DNA of 64,000 nt, from contig CAZKOT010000001.1 of assembly GCA_964554475.1 (NCBI GenBank), positions 10,437 to 74,436 on the forward strand, written 5' to 3'. Shown piece after piece: positions 38,619 through 46,179 of this stretch. This DNA comes from CAJKWP01 sp964554475. GTDB lineage: Bacteria > Bacillota > Clostridia > Christensenellales > UBA1242. Position 1 is the stretch's first letter. Each line of letters opens with the position of its first letter. A model generated the notes under the pieces. It was not told the DNA's origin. It searched no databases and saw only the letters and a list, made by a program, of their open reading frames with translations. The translations under genes and the position numbers were made by a program.

Positions 38619-39347
38619 TCAGTTTTCTTTTTTCTCTTCTCTAACATAAATTTTATAAAGCTCTAATGCTCTTTGTCTAAAAATTTCAGCAATTTCTTTC
38701 ATATCTTTTTTTTCTGCAAGCATTTTGTTAATGTAAAGAGGCTTATCAATAATCATTTTATTTGTTTTTTTAGAAAAATAAACATTGTAAATAGGAACGT
38801 CAATTTTTGATTTTTTAAAATATAATTTTGAAAGTGACGCAAAACCCTGAAAATACTCAATAGGCATGTCAAAATAACCATGTGAAGAATCTTCGGGATA
38901 AATTAATATACTAATATTTTCATCAAGAACTTTGAAACTTTTGGAAAAGGTTGAAAAAATTCGATTATCTTTATAAGTTGAAATCAAACCTACAGAACGA
39001 TAAAGCATTTTTGAAAATAGCGCAAAAAGGGTGGCAACAATAAAAGATTTAAATTTTCCCAAATGAAGTTTTTGCTGATAAAATACATAATAAAGATATT
39101 TCCAGCGATCACGATAACCTCCATTCATTTCATATGTACCCCAAGGAATATAATATTTCGGGAAAAACAACTCGTAAGTCATAGGTCCTTTTGCTGCGCT
39201 GTGATTTGCAATGATAATTGACCTGTCGGCAATTTCTTTATTTTTGTCAAGATAAATAAATGTTGGCTTTTTTTTAAATAACCTAACAATTTTTTTTAAA
39301 AAATTAAAAAACCAGTTTCTTTTTTTCTTTACCTTGTATTTTTCCAT
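38619..39347 (-). CDS. PlsC-like acyltransferase-fold protein with altered active site
   Basis: A 242-residue basic protein resembling 1-acyl-glycerol-phosphate acyltransferases. IIIANHSAAKGP (residues 45-55) sits where PlsC has its NHxxxxD motif. ISILIYPEDSSHG (about 146-158) sits where PlsC has the FPEGTRS block. IDVPIYNVYFSKK fits the later strand. The catalytic histidine is present (His49), but the partner aspartate five residues on is a glycine. It may therefore be inactive, use another residue, or belong to a related family. The N-terminal 30 residues are very basic with a short hydrophobic patch, consistent with membrane surface association. AAAGGAT precedes the ATG. It is monocistronic and converges on groEL. 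Confidence 0.6.
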   Translation of the reverse strand: MEKYKVKKKRNWFFNFLKKIVRLFKKKPTFIYLDKNKEIADRSIIIANHSAAKGPMTYELFFPKYYIPWGTYEMNGGYRDRWKYLYYVFYQQKLHLGKFKSFIVATLFALFSKMLYRSVGLISTYKDNRIFSTFSKSFKVLDENISILIYPEDSSHGYFDMPIEYFQGFASLSKLYFKKSKIDVPIYNVYFSKKTNKMIIDKPLYINKMLAEKKDMKEIAEIFRQRALELYKIYVREEKKEN

Positions 39348-39566
39348 ATTAATCCTTTTGATAAATTTGTTTTTTTATAAGCCCTTTAAACTGATAAAGT
39401 TAGAAAGTAGCAAAGATTTTCTTCATCTTTTATAGAAGAAAAATTAATTCTTTTATAATAAGTTTAACATAAAAAGAAAATATTTACTAATTCCCTCACT
39501 ATACTTTTTGCAATTTTTTAAAAAATTTTATGTTTTTTTAATTATAATTTTCCTTTTTAATTAGTT

Positions 39567-39595
39567 TTGGTAATTAAATCAAGAATTGCTATAAT
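39567..39595 (+). promoter_or_regulatory. promoter for a nearly leaderless transcript
   Basis: TTGGTA, 17-base spacer, TATAAT, then 11 bases to the ATG at 39607. The expected transcript start leaves about 4-5 leader bases, too few for a ribosome binding site. Confidence 0.6.
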
Positions 39596-39606
39596 AATAT
39601 TATTAA

Positions 39607-40746
39607 ATGAAAAAAGAAAAAATAAAAAATAAAAGAAGTCCTAAATACGTAAGAGTTCTAGCAAGTGTTATAGTTGGCATGATTTTTTTTACTATTACTT
39701 TTTCTCTCGTTGTTCTTTGGGGAACCGAAAGTATTTTTGAATTAATTAATACAGTTCAAAGTGTTGAAACTCGTCCGCTCGAAATTGGGATAGATGAAAA
39801 TGATGGATATTATTATATTAAAAATGATAATGACGAAGAACCCATTAAAATTCTTCAATTAACAGACATACATCTAACATGCAGTATTATGACTCTTTGG
39901 CAGGACAAATTAGCGGTTGAAGCAGTTATTCAGATTGTCAACAACACAAAACCAGATTTAATTATTCTAACCGGGGATTTAATTTATCCTTCAGTTTATT
40001 GTTTAAACAATGACTTGCAATCAAAAGCATTGGGAACTTTATTTGAATCATTTGAAATTCCTTGGGCTTTGGTTTACGGTAATCACGATGCTGAAAATTT
40101 TGCAACTCTTTCCAAAACACAACTTTCTAATTATTTTTCTTCTCTTGAGTTTTGCATGTTTCAAAGAGGACCAGAAAACATAACAGGTCAAGGAAATTAC
40201 ATAATAAAATTACTTGATGAAGCAGGAGAACTTACAAATGCTCTTGTATTGATGGACAGTAATGCTGCATTGGGTATTGCAAGATATGACAAAATTCATG
40301 ATGACCAAGTAGAATGGTATAAAACCGAAATTGCAAAAATGAGAAATTCTTTAAATGAGATTGTCCCTTCTTATCTCTTTATTCACATTCCGCTTAACGA
40401 GTATGACGATGCATGGAAACTTTATGAAAGCGGAAGCACTGAAGTAACCTATTTCTTTGGAATTAAAGAATGGTGGAGAGTGGCAGCACCTCACGAACGT
40501 GGAAAAATGTTTAAGGCAATACTCGAAATGGGTAGTACAAAGGCAGTTTTTTGTGGCCATGACCATTTAAATACTTTTTCAATTTCCTATAAAGCAATAC
40601 GTTTAACTTATGGGATGAGCATTGATTATGTTGCAGATATAGGAATTTTTGGAAAAACAAAACAAAGAGGTGGAACACTTTTAGAAATTGAAAACGAAAA
40701 TTTTGAAATAAAACAAGTTCCACAAGAAAATGGATTTAGACCTTGA
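39607..40746 (+). CDS. membrane-anchored calcineurin-like metallophosphoesterase
   Basis: A 379-residue protein with one N-terminal helix (about residues 15-38). It is followed by a calcineurin-like phosphoesterase domain: LQLTDIHLTC (Asp and His metal ligands, about 83-92), IILTGDLIYPS (about 120), YGNHDAE (about 158), a histidine in LFIHIPL (about 259) and FCGHDHLNTF (about 318). All metal-ligand motifs are intact. The overall form fits the Dcr2/YkuE-type phosphodiesterases, which in bacteria act outside the membrane on phosphodiesters or phospholipid-derived groups; the substrate cannot be told. No ribosome binding site precedes the ATG, and the promoter position implies a leaderless mRNA. 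It appears monocistronic. Confidence 0.88.
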   Translation: MKKEKIKNKRSPKYVRVLASVIVGMIFFTITFSLVVLWGTESIFELINTVQSVETRPLEIGIDENDGYYYIKNDNDEEPIKILQLTDIHLTCSIMTLWQDKLAVEAVIQIVNNTKPDLIILTGDLIYPSVYCLNNDLQSKALGTLFESFEIPWALVYGNHDAENFATLSKTQLSNYFSSLEFCMFQRGPENITGQGNYIIKLLDEAGELTNALVLMDSNAALGIARYDKIHDDQVEWYKTEIAKMRNSLNEIVPSYLFIHIPLNEYDDAWKLYESGSTEVTYFFGIKEWWRVAAPHERGKMFKAILEMGSTKAVFCGHDHLNTFSISYKAIRLTYGMSIDYVADIGIFGKTKQRGGTLLEIENENFEIKQVPQENGFRP

Positions 40747-40815
40747 AAAAAAAATTAAAGTCTACAATAAAATATGATTAAAAGAAAGAAAATTAATTTT
40801 TACTTTTCCGTTTTT

Positions 40816-41133
40816 TTACCTTCTAATATAAGTCATGCAATATGGTTTTTCGGCAATTGAATTAACCGTAATACCGTTTGCAGTGCAATTTCCATTATTA
40901 TTAAAAACACATGAGGCTTTGCAATCAATATCAATTTTCGCCATATCCCTCATGGGTGCATACTCGGGTGTTTTCTCGAACATAGTTTTGCTTGTATCAG
41001 GTGTTTTTTTGTCAGATTTTTCAAAAGTTGAACAAATAATATTTTTATTAACCAAAATATCTTTTGCTTGACAAGCAAATCTATCATTAAAAACACAATT
41101 TGTTTTTCTACATCTAATATCCATTTTATTCAA
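40816..41133 (-). CDS. DUF1540 protein, two cysteine-rich repeats
   Basis: A 105-residue protein with two DUF1540 units, residues about 5-37 and 67-99. Each has the cysteine pattern IxCxxxxCxFNxxxxCxAxxIxVN...C. The eight cysteines could bind metal ions. DUF1540 proteins are common in spore-forming Bacillota and their function is not established. The start is either a TTG at 41131-41133 or, more likely, the ATG three codons later (41124). The AAAGGAG upstream is 25 or more bases away, separated from the start by a perfect palindrome (41138-41154). If that folds as a hairpin, the effective distance to the TTG shrinks to about 9. It converges on the metallophosphoesterase gene. Confidence 0.82.
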   Translation of the reverse strand: MNKMDIRCRKTNCVFNDRFACQAKDILVNKNIICSTFEKSDKKTPDTSKTMFEKTPEYAPMRDMAKIDIDCKASCVFNNNGNCTANGITVNSIAEKPYCMTYIRR

Positions 41134-41137
41134 TTAC

Positions 41138-41154
41138 AAATTACAGTGTAATTT
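41138..41154 (-). promoter_or_regulatory. palindrome between ribosome binding site and start of DUF1540 gene
   Basis: Perfect 17-base palindrome AAATTACA-C-TGTAATTT (minus strand) lying between AAAGGAG and the start codon. It may be an RNA hairpin that brings the binding site close to the start, or a repressor operator. Confidence 0.4.
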
Positions 41155-41252
41155 TCGATCTCCTTTCTTGCTTTAAAAATAATAAATATCACTTTACCTA
41201 TTTAGATTAATTTTAAATTGTTCTAATAATTAATTATATTATTTCAAAAAAT

Positions 41253-41281
41253 TTGCAATTTATCCGCTCTTTATGTAAAAT
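41253..41281 (+). promoter_or_regulatory. sigma-A type promoter of rplI
   Basis: TTGCAA, 17-base spacer, TAAAAT, 53 bases before the rplI ATG. Confidence 0.65.
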
Positions 41282-41334
41282 AAAAAGAGAAATGAAATAC
41301 AAAATTCCTAGTTCTCAATTTATTAAGGGGTTTA

Positions 41335-41781
41335 ATGAAAGTAATATTATTAAAAGATGTTAAAGGAAGTGGAAAAGCTGGTGATATTTTGAATGTTGCT
41401 GATGGCTTTGCAAGAAATTTTTTATTTAAAAATAATTTGGCAAAACCTGCAGACAATGTCAACTTACAAGCAAATTTAGCGCAAAAAAAAGCAGAAGAAT
41501 TTCGCAAAGAGAAAGAACGTTTGCAAGCAGTAGAATTATCAAAAAAAATAGAAGGAAAAACAATTACTCTCTCGGTTAAGTGTGGGGAAAATAAAAAAAT
41601 TTTCGGCTCTGTAACAACGAAAGAAATTGCCGACAGCTTAAAAAATTTCACAAACACCGAAATTGACAAGCGAAAAATAATATTAAAAGAACCTTTAAAA
41701 AACACTGGTATTTTTAATTTATCAATTAAACTTCATCCCCTTGTCAGTGCAAATTTTAAATTAAAAATAATTGAAGGTTAA
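41335..41781 (+). CDS. rplI: ribosomal protein bL9
   Basis: A 148-residue protein of the large ribosomal subunit near the base of the L1 stalk. The N-terminal domain has the family signature VILLKDVKGSGKAGDILNV and DGFARNFLFKNNLA. A long connecting helix rich in Lys and Glu follows (AQKKAEEFRKEKERLQ). The C-terminal rRNA-binding domain contains GKTITLSVKCGENKKIFGSV and ends KLHPLVSANFKLKIIEG. Normal length. AAGGGG precedes the ATG. Its terminator overlaps the stop codon. It usually sits near dnaB or rpsR, but here it is alone with its own promoter. Confidence 0.97.
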   Translation: MKVILLKDVKGSGKAGDILNVADGFARNFLFKNNLAKPADNVNLQANLAQKKAEEFRKEKERLQAVELSKKIEGKTITLSVKCGENKKIFGSVTTKEIADSLKNFTNTEIDKRKIILKEPLKNTGIFNLSIKLHPLVSANFKLKIIEG

Positions 41782-41797
41782 AAACCTTCAATTTTTT
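41770..41797 (+). terminator. rho-independent terminator overlapping rplI stop
   Basis: TTGAAGGTT / AACCTTCAA with a three-base loop and seven T. The 5' arm is inside the last codons of rplI. Confidence 0.92.
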
Positions 41798-41903
41798 TCA
41801 TTAATAAGATTTTGTAAAATATGACTATTATGTTTATTCTGATTTGGTAAAAATCATAATATTGTACTTTTACATTTTAAATTTAAAAAATTAATGTGAA
41901 ATT

Positions 41904-42314
41904 TTACATCTCGGCTTGCTTTTGCGTAGTAGGATATTTTTGTTTTGATTTCTGAATCCATTCTAAAACTTGTTCATAGTCTATCTCACCCTTTGCAATA
42001 CCTAAACCATAGTTAATTATTTCTTCATTAGATAAATTTAATTTTATTCCATTCACTTCCAAAAATGTTATCATTGTCAACATACCAACTCTTTTATTCC
42101 CATCACAAAATGGATGATTGGTAATAATATTGATTCCTAACCGTGTGCCTTTCTCCTCAATTGTTGGAAGCAATTCTTGACCCTTATGAGTTGCAAAACA
42201 ACTTTCAATAGCTGAATCTAACACACCCAAATTTAAAACTCCCGACTCTCCACCGGTTGATGCAATTATTTTTTTCTGAAATTCTATTATAGTATTTTTA
42301 TTAAATTTAATCAT
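41904..42314 (-). CDS. doc: Doc/Fic-family toxin
   Basis: A 136-residue Fic-fold protein of the death-on-curing type. The active-site motif HPFCDGNKRVG (about residues 66-76) matches Doc (HxFxDxNKR) rather than the AMPylating HPFxxGNGR form. In the Doc family it phosphorylates elongation factor Tu and stops translation. ESCFATHKGQELLPTIEEKG upstream and the helix after the motif also fit Doc. Its ATG overlaps the stop codon of the upstream antitoxin gene (ATGA overlap), so the pair is translationally coupled as in phd-doc modules. The activity is inferred from the motif. Confidence 0.88.
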   Translation of the reverse strand: MIKFNKNTIIEFQKKIIASTGGESGVLNLGVLDSAIESCFATHKGQELLPTIEEKGTRLGINIITNHPFCDGNKRVGMLTMITFLEVNGIKLNLSNEEIINYGLGIAKGEIDYEQVLEWIQKSKQKYPTTQKQAEM

Positions 42315-42571
42315 TTACTTAGCACCTCAAAAGCATATTGATGCTTTTTTAAAATTCTGTTTGAAATTATTTCAATTTTTTCTTCATCTGTTAAAATCAA
42401 AAATGCACCATTTTCAATTTTTTGAATAACATATTTGGGTTTTTTGTCTTTTATTATAACGACATGACCATATTTTTCAACCTTTTTCAAAACACCAGAA
42501 ATATTTTCTTTTGCTTCAACAAGTGAAACAAATTGTTCATTACCAGTATTTTCTTGTTTTTCGTTTGCCAT
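42311..42571 (-). CDS. phd: Phd/YefM-like antitoxin
   Basis: An 86-residue protein encoded just upstream of doc and overlapping it by 4 bases. The N-terminal part (FVSLVEAKENISGVLKKVEKYGHVVIIKDKKPKYVI) matches the Phd/YefM DNA-binding fold, including the SLVEAKEN helix and the IIKDKKPKYVI strand pair. The C-terminal helix (EEKIEIISNRILKKHQYAF) would bind and block Doc. Such antitoxins also repress their own promoter. The promoter at 42589-42617 ends close to the AGGAG and ATG, in a position where autoregulation is feasible. Confidence 0.85.
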   Translation of the reverse strand: MANEKQENTGNEQFVSLVEAKENISGVLKKVEKYGHVVIIKDKKPKYVIQKIENGAFLILTDEEKIEIISNRILKKHQYAFEVLSK

Positions 42572-42588
42572 TTTTTACTCCTGTTATT

Positions 42589-42617
42589 ATTTTACTCTAT
42601 ATTCTAAAAAAATTCAA
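42589..42617 (-). promoter_or_regulatory. promoter of phd-doc module
   Basis: Minus strand: TTGAAT, 17-base spacer, TAAAAT, 17 bases before the phd ATG. Confidence 0.65.
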
Positions 42618-42724
42618 TATATTTAAAAAAATTTTATTAGTTATTTTTTTAAAATTAAAATATTCAAATGTAATGTCATATTTTTTTTATCCCATCAATA
42701 AAATATAAAGAAAAGGGGGAGACA

Positions 42725-44230
42725 ATGGAAGAAGAAAAATTTTTGGCGGTGAACAAAAATGAGTTTGAAAGTAAACAGGTTCTAGTAGAATGCGTAATCA
42801 ACTTGGAAAATGGAGAACAAATTGACAAAGTATTATCTCTTTCTGCAGATGCATTTATTACAAGTGTTGAAGTCCTTGATAAAGAAGGTAAAATTTCGGG
42901 GGAAATTTATACCTCAGTTTTGTTCCAAACTCCTGATGGTCTAGTTGGAACAATTGCATCTGTCAGTTCGTTTCATGAAACTTTCAAAAATGATACTTTG
43001 GCGCCACAACAAAAAGTTAATGGGGAGGCAAAAATTGTTTCAATCACTCCAACTTCTGTTAGCGAAAGTTCTTTTAAAATACTAGTAACTGCCGAAATAC
43101 AACTCATTTATGTTGGAAATACAAAAGTCGATGTTTACAGTAATGAGGAAGAAGGTTTTTGTTCAAAATTTGGACAAATTGAAACAAGCATTCTTACTGA
43201 TGACATTATTGTTGACATAAAACCTGAAATTAAAGTTACAGTAAAAGAAAATATTAATAAAATACTCATTGTCGACTCCAATGCAATCATTAAAGAACTA
43301 ACAGCGGGGGCAGGTTTTGTTTCTGTTACAGGAGAAATAAATACTTATTTAGTTTACATTAAAGAAGAAGGCGTCTTAGCCACATCTCAAACAAGCGATA
43401 CTTTTAAAGAAGAAATTGAAGTTGCAAATGCAAGTAAGGAAAGTTTAATTGAAATTTGGGCAAAAGTGCGTAAGAGTGAATTAAAAGCGATAGTTGATAA
43501 TAATGAAAACATAACAATAACAACTCCCATTGCGCTTAATTTAAAGGTTTACGGAAAACAAGAAATCCCTGTTTCAACGGATATTTACAGTTTAAAGAAC
43601 GAACTAGAACTTGTTAAAACTCAAATTACAAATGTTAAACCTCTATCCCCTAAATTTTTTGAAGGAAAAATTGAAGGAAATTTAACTCTTTCGGAAAACG
43701 ATTTACGTATTGACAAAATTTTAGCTCTCAGTGCCCCGAGATTAACCCTTAGTAATTATTACGTTAATGATGGTGAGGTTAATCTTGATGGAATTGTTCA
43801 AGCAAATGTAATTTATTTAAATGACACTGAAAATATTGTAAGTTCGGTTGAAATTGAAGTTCCTTTCGTTGTAAGTGAAAAAATTCCCGAAGAAAATGGA
43901 TTAATAAAACTTACAGCACAAGCTGTGCTTTCGGATTGCGATATACTTGCAAAACGTGGTAAAGAAATTTATTTTGATTGTAAAATTAAAGCATATGTTA
44001 ATTTGTGGACTGAAGAAAATTTTGAAGTAATTAGTGGAGCAACCGTTGGTAGAGGTTATCCAGAAAAAGATGCATCAATAGAAATCTTTTTTGCTCGTAG
44101 CGGTAACACTTTTTGGGATATTGCAAAAGAATTAAAAATAACTCAAGATGTTTTGGTTAGTCAAAATCCAACATTAACTGATCCATTAATTGCAGATGAA
44201 AAAGTTGTTGTATATTACGGAATTGATTAA
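42725..44230 (+). CDS. SPOCS (DUF3794) and LysM domain protein, SipL-like
   Basis: A 501-residue protein with about three DUF3794/SPOCS beta-domains followed by a LysM-type module at about residues 453-500 (FFARSGNTFWDIAKELKI, LVSQNPTLTDPLIADEKVVVYYG). This architecture is that of SipL, which in Clostridia binds the spore-coat ATPase SpoIVA through its LysM domain and directs coat assembly around the forespore. No signal peptide is seen, as expected for a mother-cell protein. GGGGGAG precedes the ATG. It is monocistronic, with a terminator at 44284-44312. Some SPOCS proteins occur outside sporulation, so the exact role is inferred. Confidence 0.85.
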   Translation: MEEEKFLAVNKNEFESKQVLVECVINLENGEQIDKVLSLSADAFITSVEVLDKEGKISGEIYTSVLFQTPDGLVGTIASVSSFHETFKNDTLAPQQKVNGEAKIVSITPTSVSESSFKILVTAEIQLIYVGNTKVDVYSNEEEGFCSKFGQIETSILTDDIIVDIKPEIKVTVKENINKILIVDSNAIIKELTAGAGFVSVTGEINTYLVYIKEEGVLATSQTSDTFKEEIEVANASKESLIEIWAKVRKSELKAIVDNNENITITTPIALNLKVYGKQEIPVSTDIYSLKNELELVKTQITNVKPLSPKFFEGKIEGNLTLSENDLRIDKILALSAPRLTLSNYYVNDGEVNLDGIVQANVIYLNDTENIVSSVEIEVPFVVSEKIPEENGLIKLTAQAVLSDCDILAKRGKEIYFDCKIKAYVNLWTEENFEVISGATVGRGYPEKDASIEIFFARSGNTFWDIAKELKITQDVLVSQNPTLTDPLIADEKVVVYYGID

Positions 44231-44283
44231 AGAAAAAAAGATATTTGAATTTCAAAAATTTAAAATAAAACAAATTTAAAACA

Positions 44284-44312
44284 AACAACGGAAAGAAAAC
44301 CGTTGTTTTTTA
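44284..44312 (+). terminator. rho-independent terminator
   Basis: AACAACGG / CCGTTGTT with an 8-base loop and a T run, about 55 bases after the SPOCS/LysM gene. Confidence 0.88.
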
Positions 44313-44325
44313 ATTTTCTATTTGA

Positions 44326-44354
44326 TTGACAATATAAATATATACTTTTATAAT
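44326..44354 (+). promoter_or_regulatory. consensus promoter of argS
   Basis: Perfect TTGACA, 17-base spacer, perfect TATAAT. It leaves a leader of about 45 bases, too short for a T-box riboswitch. Confidence 0.88.
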
Positions 44355-44407
44355 AATACTAATCGTAAGTAATGACTTAAAGTAGTTCATTAATTTGAGT
44401 GAGAAAA

Positions 44408-46084
44408 ATGGATATAAAATTAGAAATTGCAAAATTAATTACAATCGAAGGTAAAAACGAAAAAGAAATTAAAGAACTGATTTCGTTTGCTCCTTCAAAT
44501 GAAATGGGAGATTATGCTCTTCCATGTTTTTCAATGGCAAAAGAAAAGAAAATTTCTCCACAAATTATTGCAAAAGAAATACAATCAAATTTAGTGAAAA
44601 ATAATTTAATAAAAAAAACCGAAATTGCGGGTGGATATTTGAATTTCTTTTTAAATAGAAAAGAGATTGCAAAAATGGTTTTAAAAGAAAGTGTTTTACC
44701 TAGCTTTTTTTGTGAAAATCTTGGAAAAAATAAAATTGCGTGTATTGAATACTCATCGGTTAATTTGGCAAAGTTTATGCATATTGGGCATTATAATTGC
44801 ACAATCTTAGGAGAGTGTATTGCTCGTCTTCATGAGTTTTTGGGCTATAAAGTAATTAGAATTAATTATTTAGGAGATTACGGAACACCATTTGGAAAAA
44901 TGGTTTTAGCTTTTCAGATGTGGGGCAAAAAAGAAGACATTGAAAAAGAAGGGGTCGCAGCAATTCAAAAACTTTACATTCGGTTTAATCAAGAAGAACG
45001 AGATGAACTTCTTGAAAAAGCACGTGCCGTCTCTAAAAAAATTGAAGAGAAAGAGGGCGAAGAGTACTTGATTTACAAATGGTTTATTGAAATTTCAACA
45101 AAAGAAGCAAAAAAAATCATTGAAAGACTGGGAATTAAATTTGATGATTGGAGAGGAGAAAGCACTTACAACAAACAACTAAAAAACATAGTTGCAGAAT
45201 TAAAAGAAAAAGGATTAGCAAAGAATAGCGAAGGGGCTGTTATTGTTGATTTAAGTGATGTTGGCTATGGAGTTGCCGTTGTAGAACGAAAAGACGGAGG
45301 AAGTCTCTACTTAACTCGTGATTTAGTGGCAATTGAAGACAGATTTAATCTTTACAACTTTGATAAACATATTTATGTAACAGGATTAGCACAGAATCAG
45401 CACTTTGAAAATATTTTTGAAATTTGCAAAAGACTTAAAAGACCTTATGCGAAAAAATTACAACATATTGGTTACGGGATTTTTTCAATGCCCGAAGGAA
45501 AAATCGCTAGTCGTTTCGGTAAACAGGCTATTTTGGAAGAAATTTTAGAATTTGCAAACAAAAAAGCGCGTGAAATCATTTCAGGAAGAAAATTTTCAAT
45601 TGAAGATGAGAAAAAAGTCGCTGATGTTATTGCACAAGGTGCAATGGCATTTTCAATTTTAAAAATTGAAACAATTAAAGATAAAGTTTTTGATCTTAAA
45701 AGTGCAATTTCTTTTGACGGCGACACGGCACCTTACATTCAATACACCTATGCAAGATGCTGTAGTTTACTTCGAAAACGAACCCTAAAAGAAAAAGAAA
45801 TTTCGAATTTTTCATTTTTTGAAAACATAAACGCTTTTACAATTTTAAAAGAGATTAATAATTTCAAACAAACAATTATAGATTCTTATAAAAACAATGA
45901 ACCTTGCTATATAGCAAGAAGTATTCTTAATATTGCAAAAAATTTTAATGCTTTTTATAATAATGGGGAAAAAATTATTTCCTCCGAAAATGAGAACGAA
46001 AAATTGGCTCTCGTTACTATTGTTCAAAAAACACTTAAGTTGGGATTAAATTTACTTTGTATTGAAACACTGGAAGAGATGTAA
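44408..46084 (+). CDS. argS: arginyl-tRNA synthetase
   Basis: A class I synthetase of 558 residues that charges tRNA-Arg. Seen are the N-terminal Add-1 type domain, the HIGH motif in KFMHIGHYNCT (about 116), the conserved NYLGDYGTPFGKM, a WRGEST block, LYLTRDLVAI and VTGLAQNQHF. The KMSKS position reads GKIASRFGKQ, as in other bacterial ArgRS without a canonical KMSKS. The C-terminal anticodon-binding helical domain (IQYTYARCCSLLRK onward) is complete. I prefer the ATG at 44408; a GTG at 44399 would add three residues. The ribosome binding site is weak (GAGTGAG). Confidence 0.95.
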   Translation: MDIKLEIAKLITIEGKNEKEIKELISFAPSNEMGDYALPCFSMAKEKKISPQIIAKEIQSNLVKNNLIKKTEIAGGYLNFFLNRKEIAKMVLKESVLPSFFCENLGKNKIACIEYSSVNLAKFMHIGHYNCTILGECIARLHEFLGYKVIRINYLGDYGTPFGKMVLAFQMWGKKEDIEKEGVAAIQKLYIRFNQEERDELLEKARAVSKKIEEKEGEEYLIYKWFIEISTKEAKKIIERLGIKFDDWRGESTYNKQLKNIVAELKEKGLAKNSEGAVIVDLSDVGYGVAVVERKDGGSLYLTRDLVAIEDRFNLYNFDKHIYVTGLAQNQHFENIFEICKRLKRPYAKKLQHIGYGIFSMPEGKIASRFGKQAILEEILEFANKKAREIISGRKFSIEDEKKVADVIAQGAMAFSILKIETIKDKVFDLKSAISFDGDTAPYIQYTYARCCSLLRKRTLKEKEISNFSFFENINAFTILKEINNFKQTIIDSYKNNEPCYIARSILNIAKNFNAFYNNGEKIISSENENEKLALVTIVQKTLKLGLNLLCIETLEEM

Positions 46085-46144
46085 GTGATTTTAAATTTGG
46101 TTTATTTATGGTTTTTATTTAATTGGAAATACTAAACATATTAT

Positions 46145-46173
46145 TTGACTTTGAAAAGGTTTAAGACTAAAAT
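46145..46173 (+). promoter_or_regulatory. promoter for a leaderless protease transcript
   Basis: TTGACT, 17-base spacer, TAAAAT, then 6 bases to the ATG at 46180. Transcription should start at or next to the start codon. Confidence 0.6.
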
Positions 46174-46179
46174 TTATTT

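Noticed and set aside
44326..44407. T-box riboswitch before argS
   Set aside because: The predicted leader is only about 45 bases, with no T-box sequence or antiterminator.
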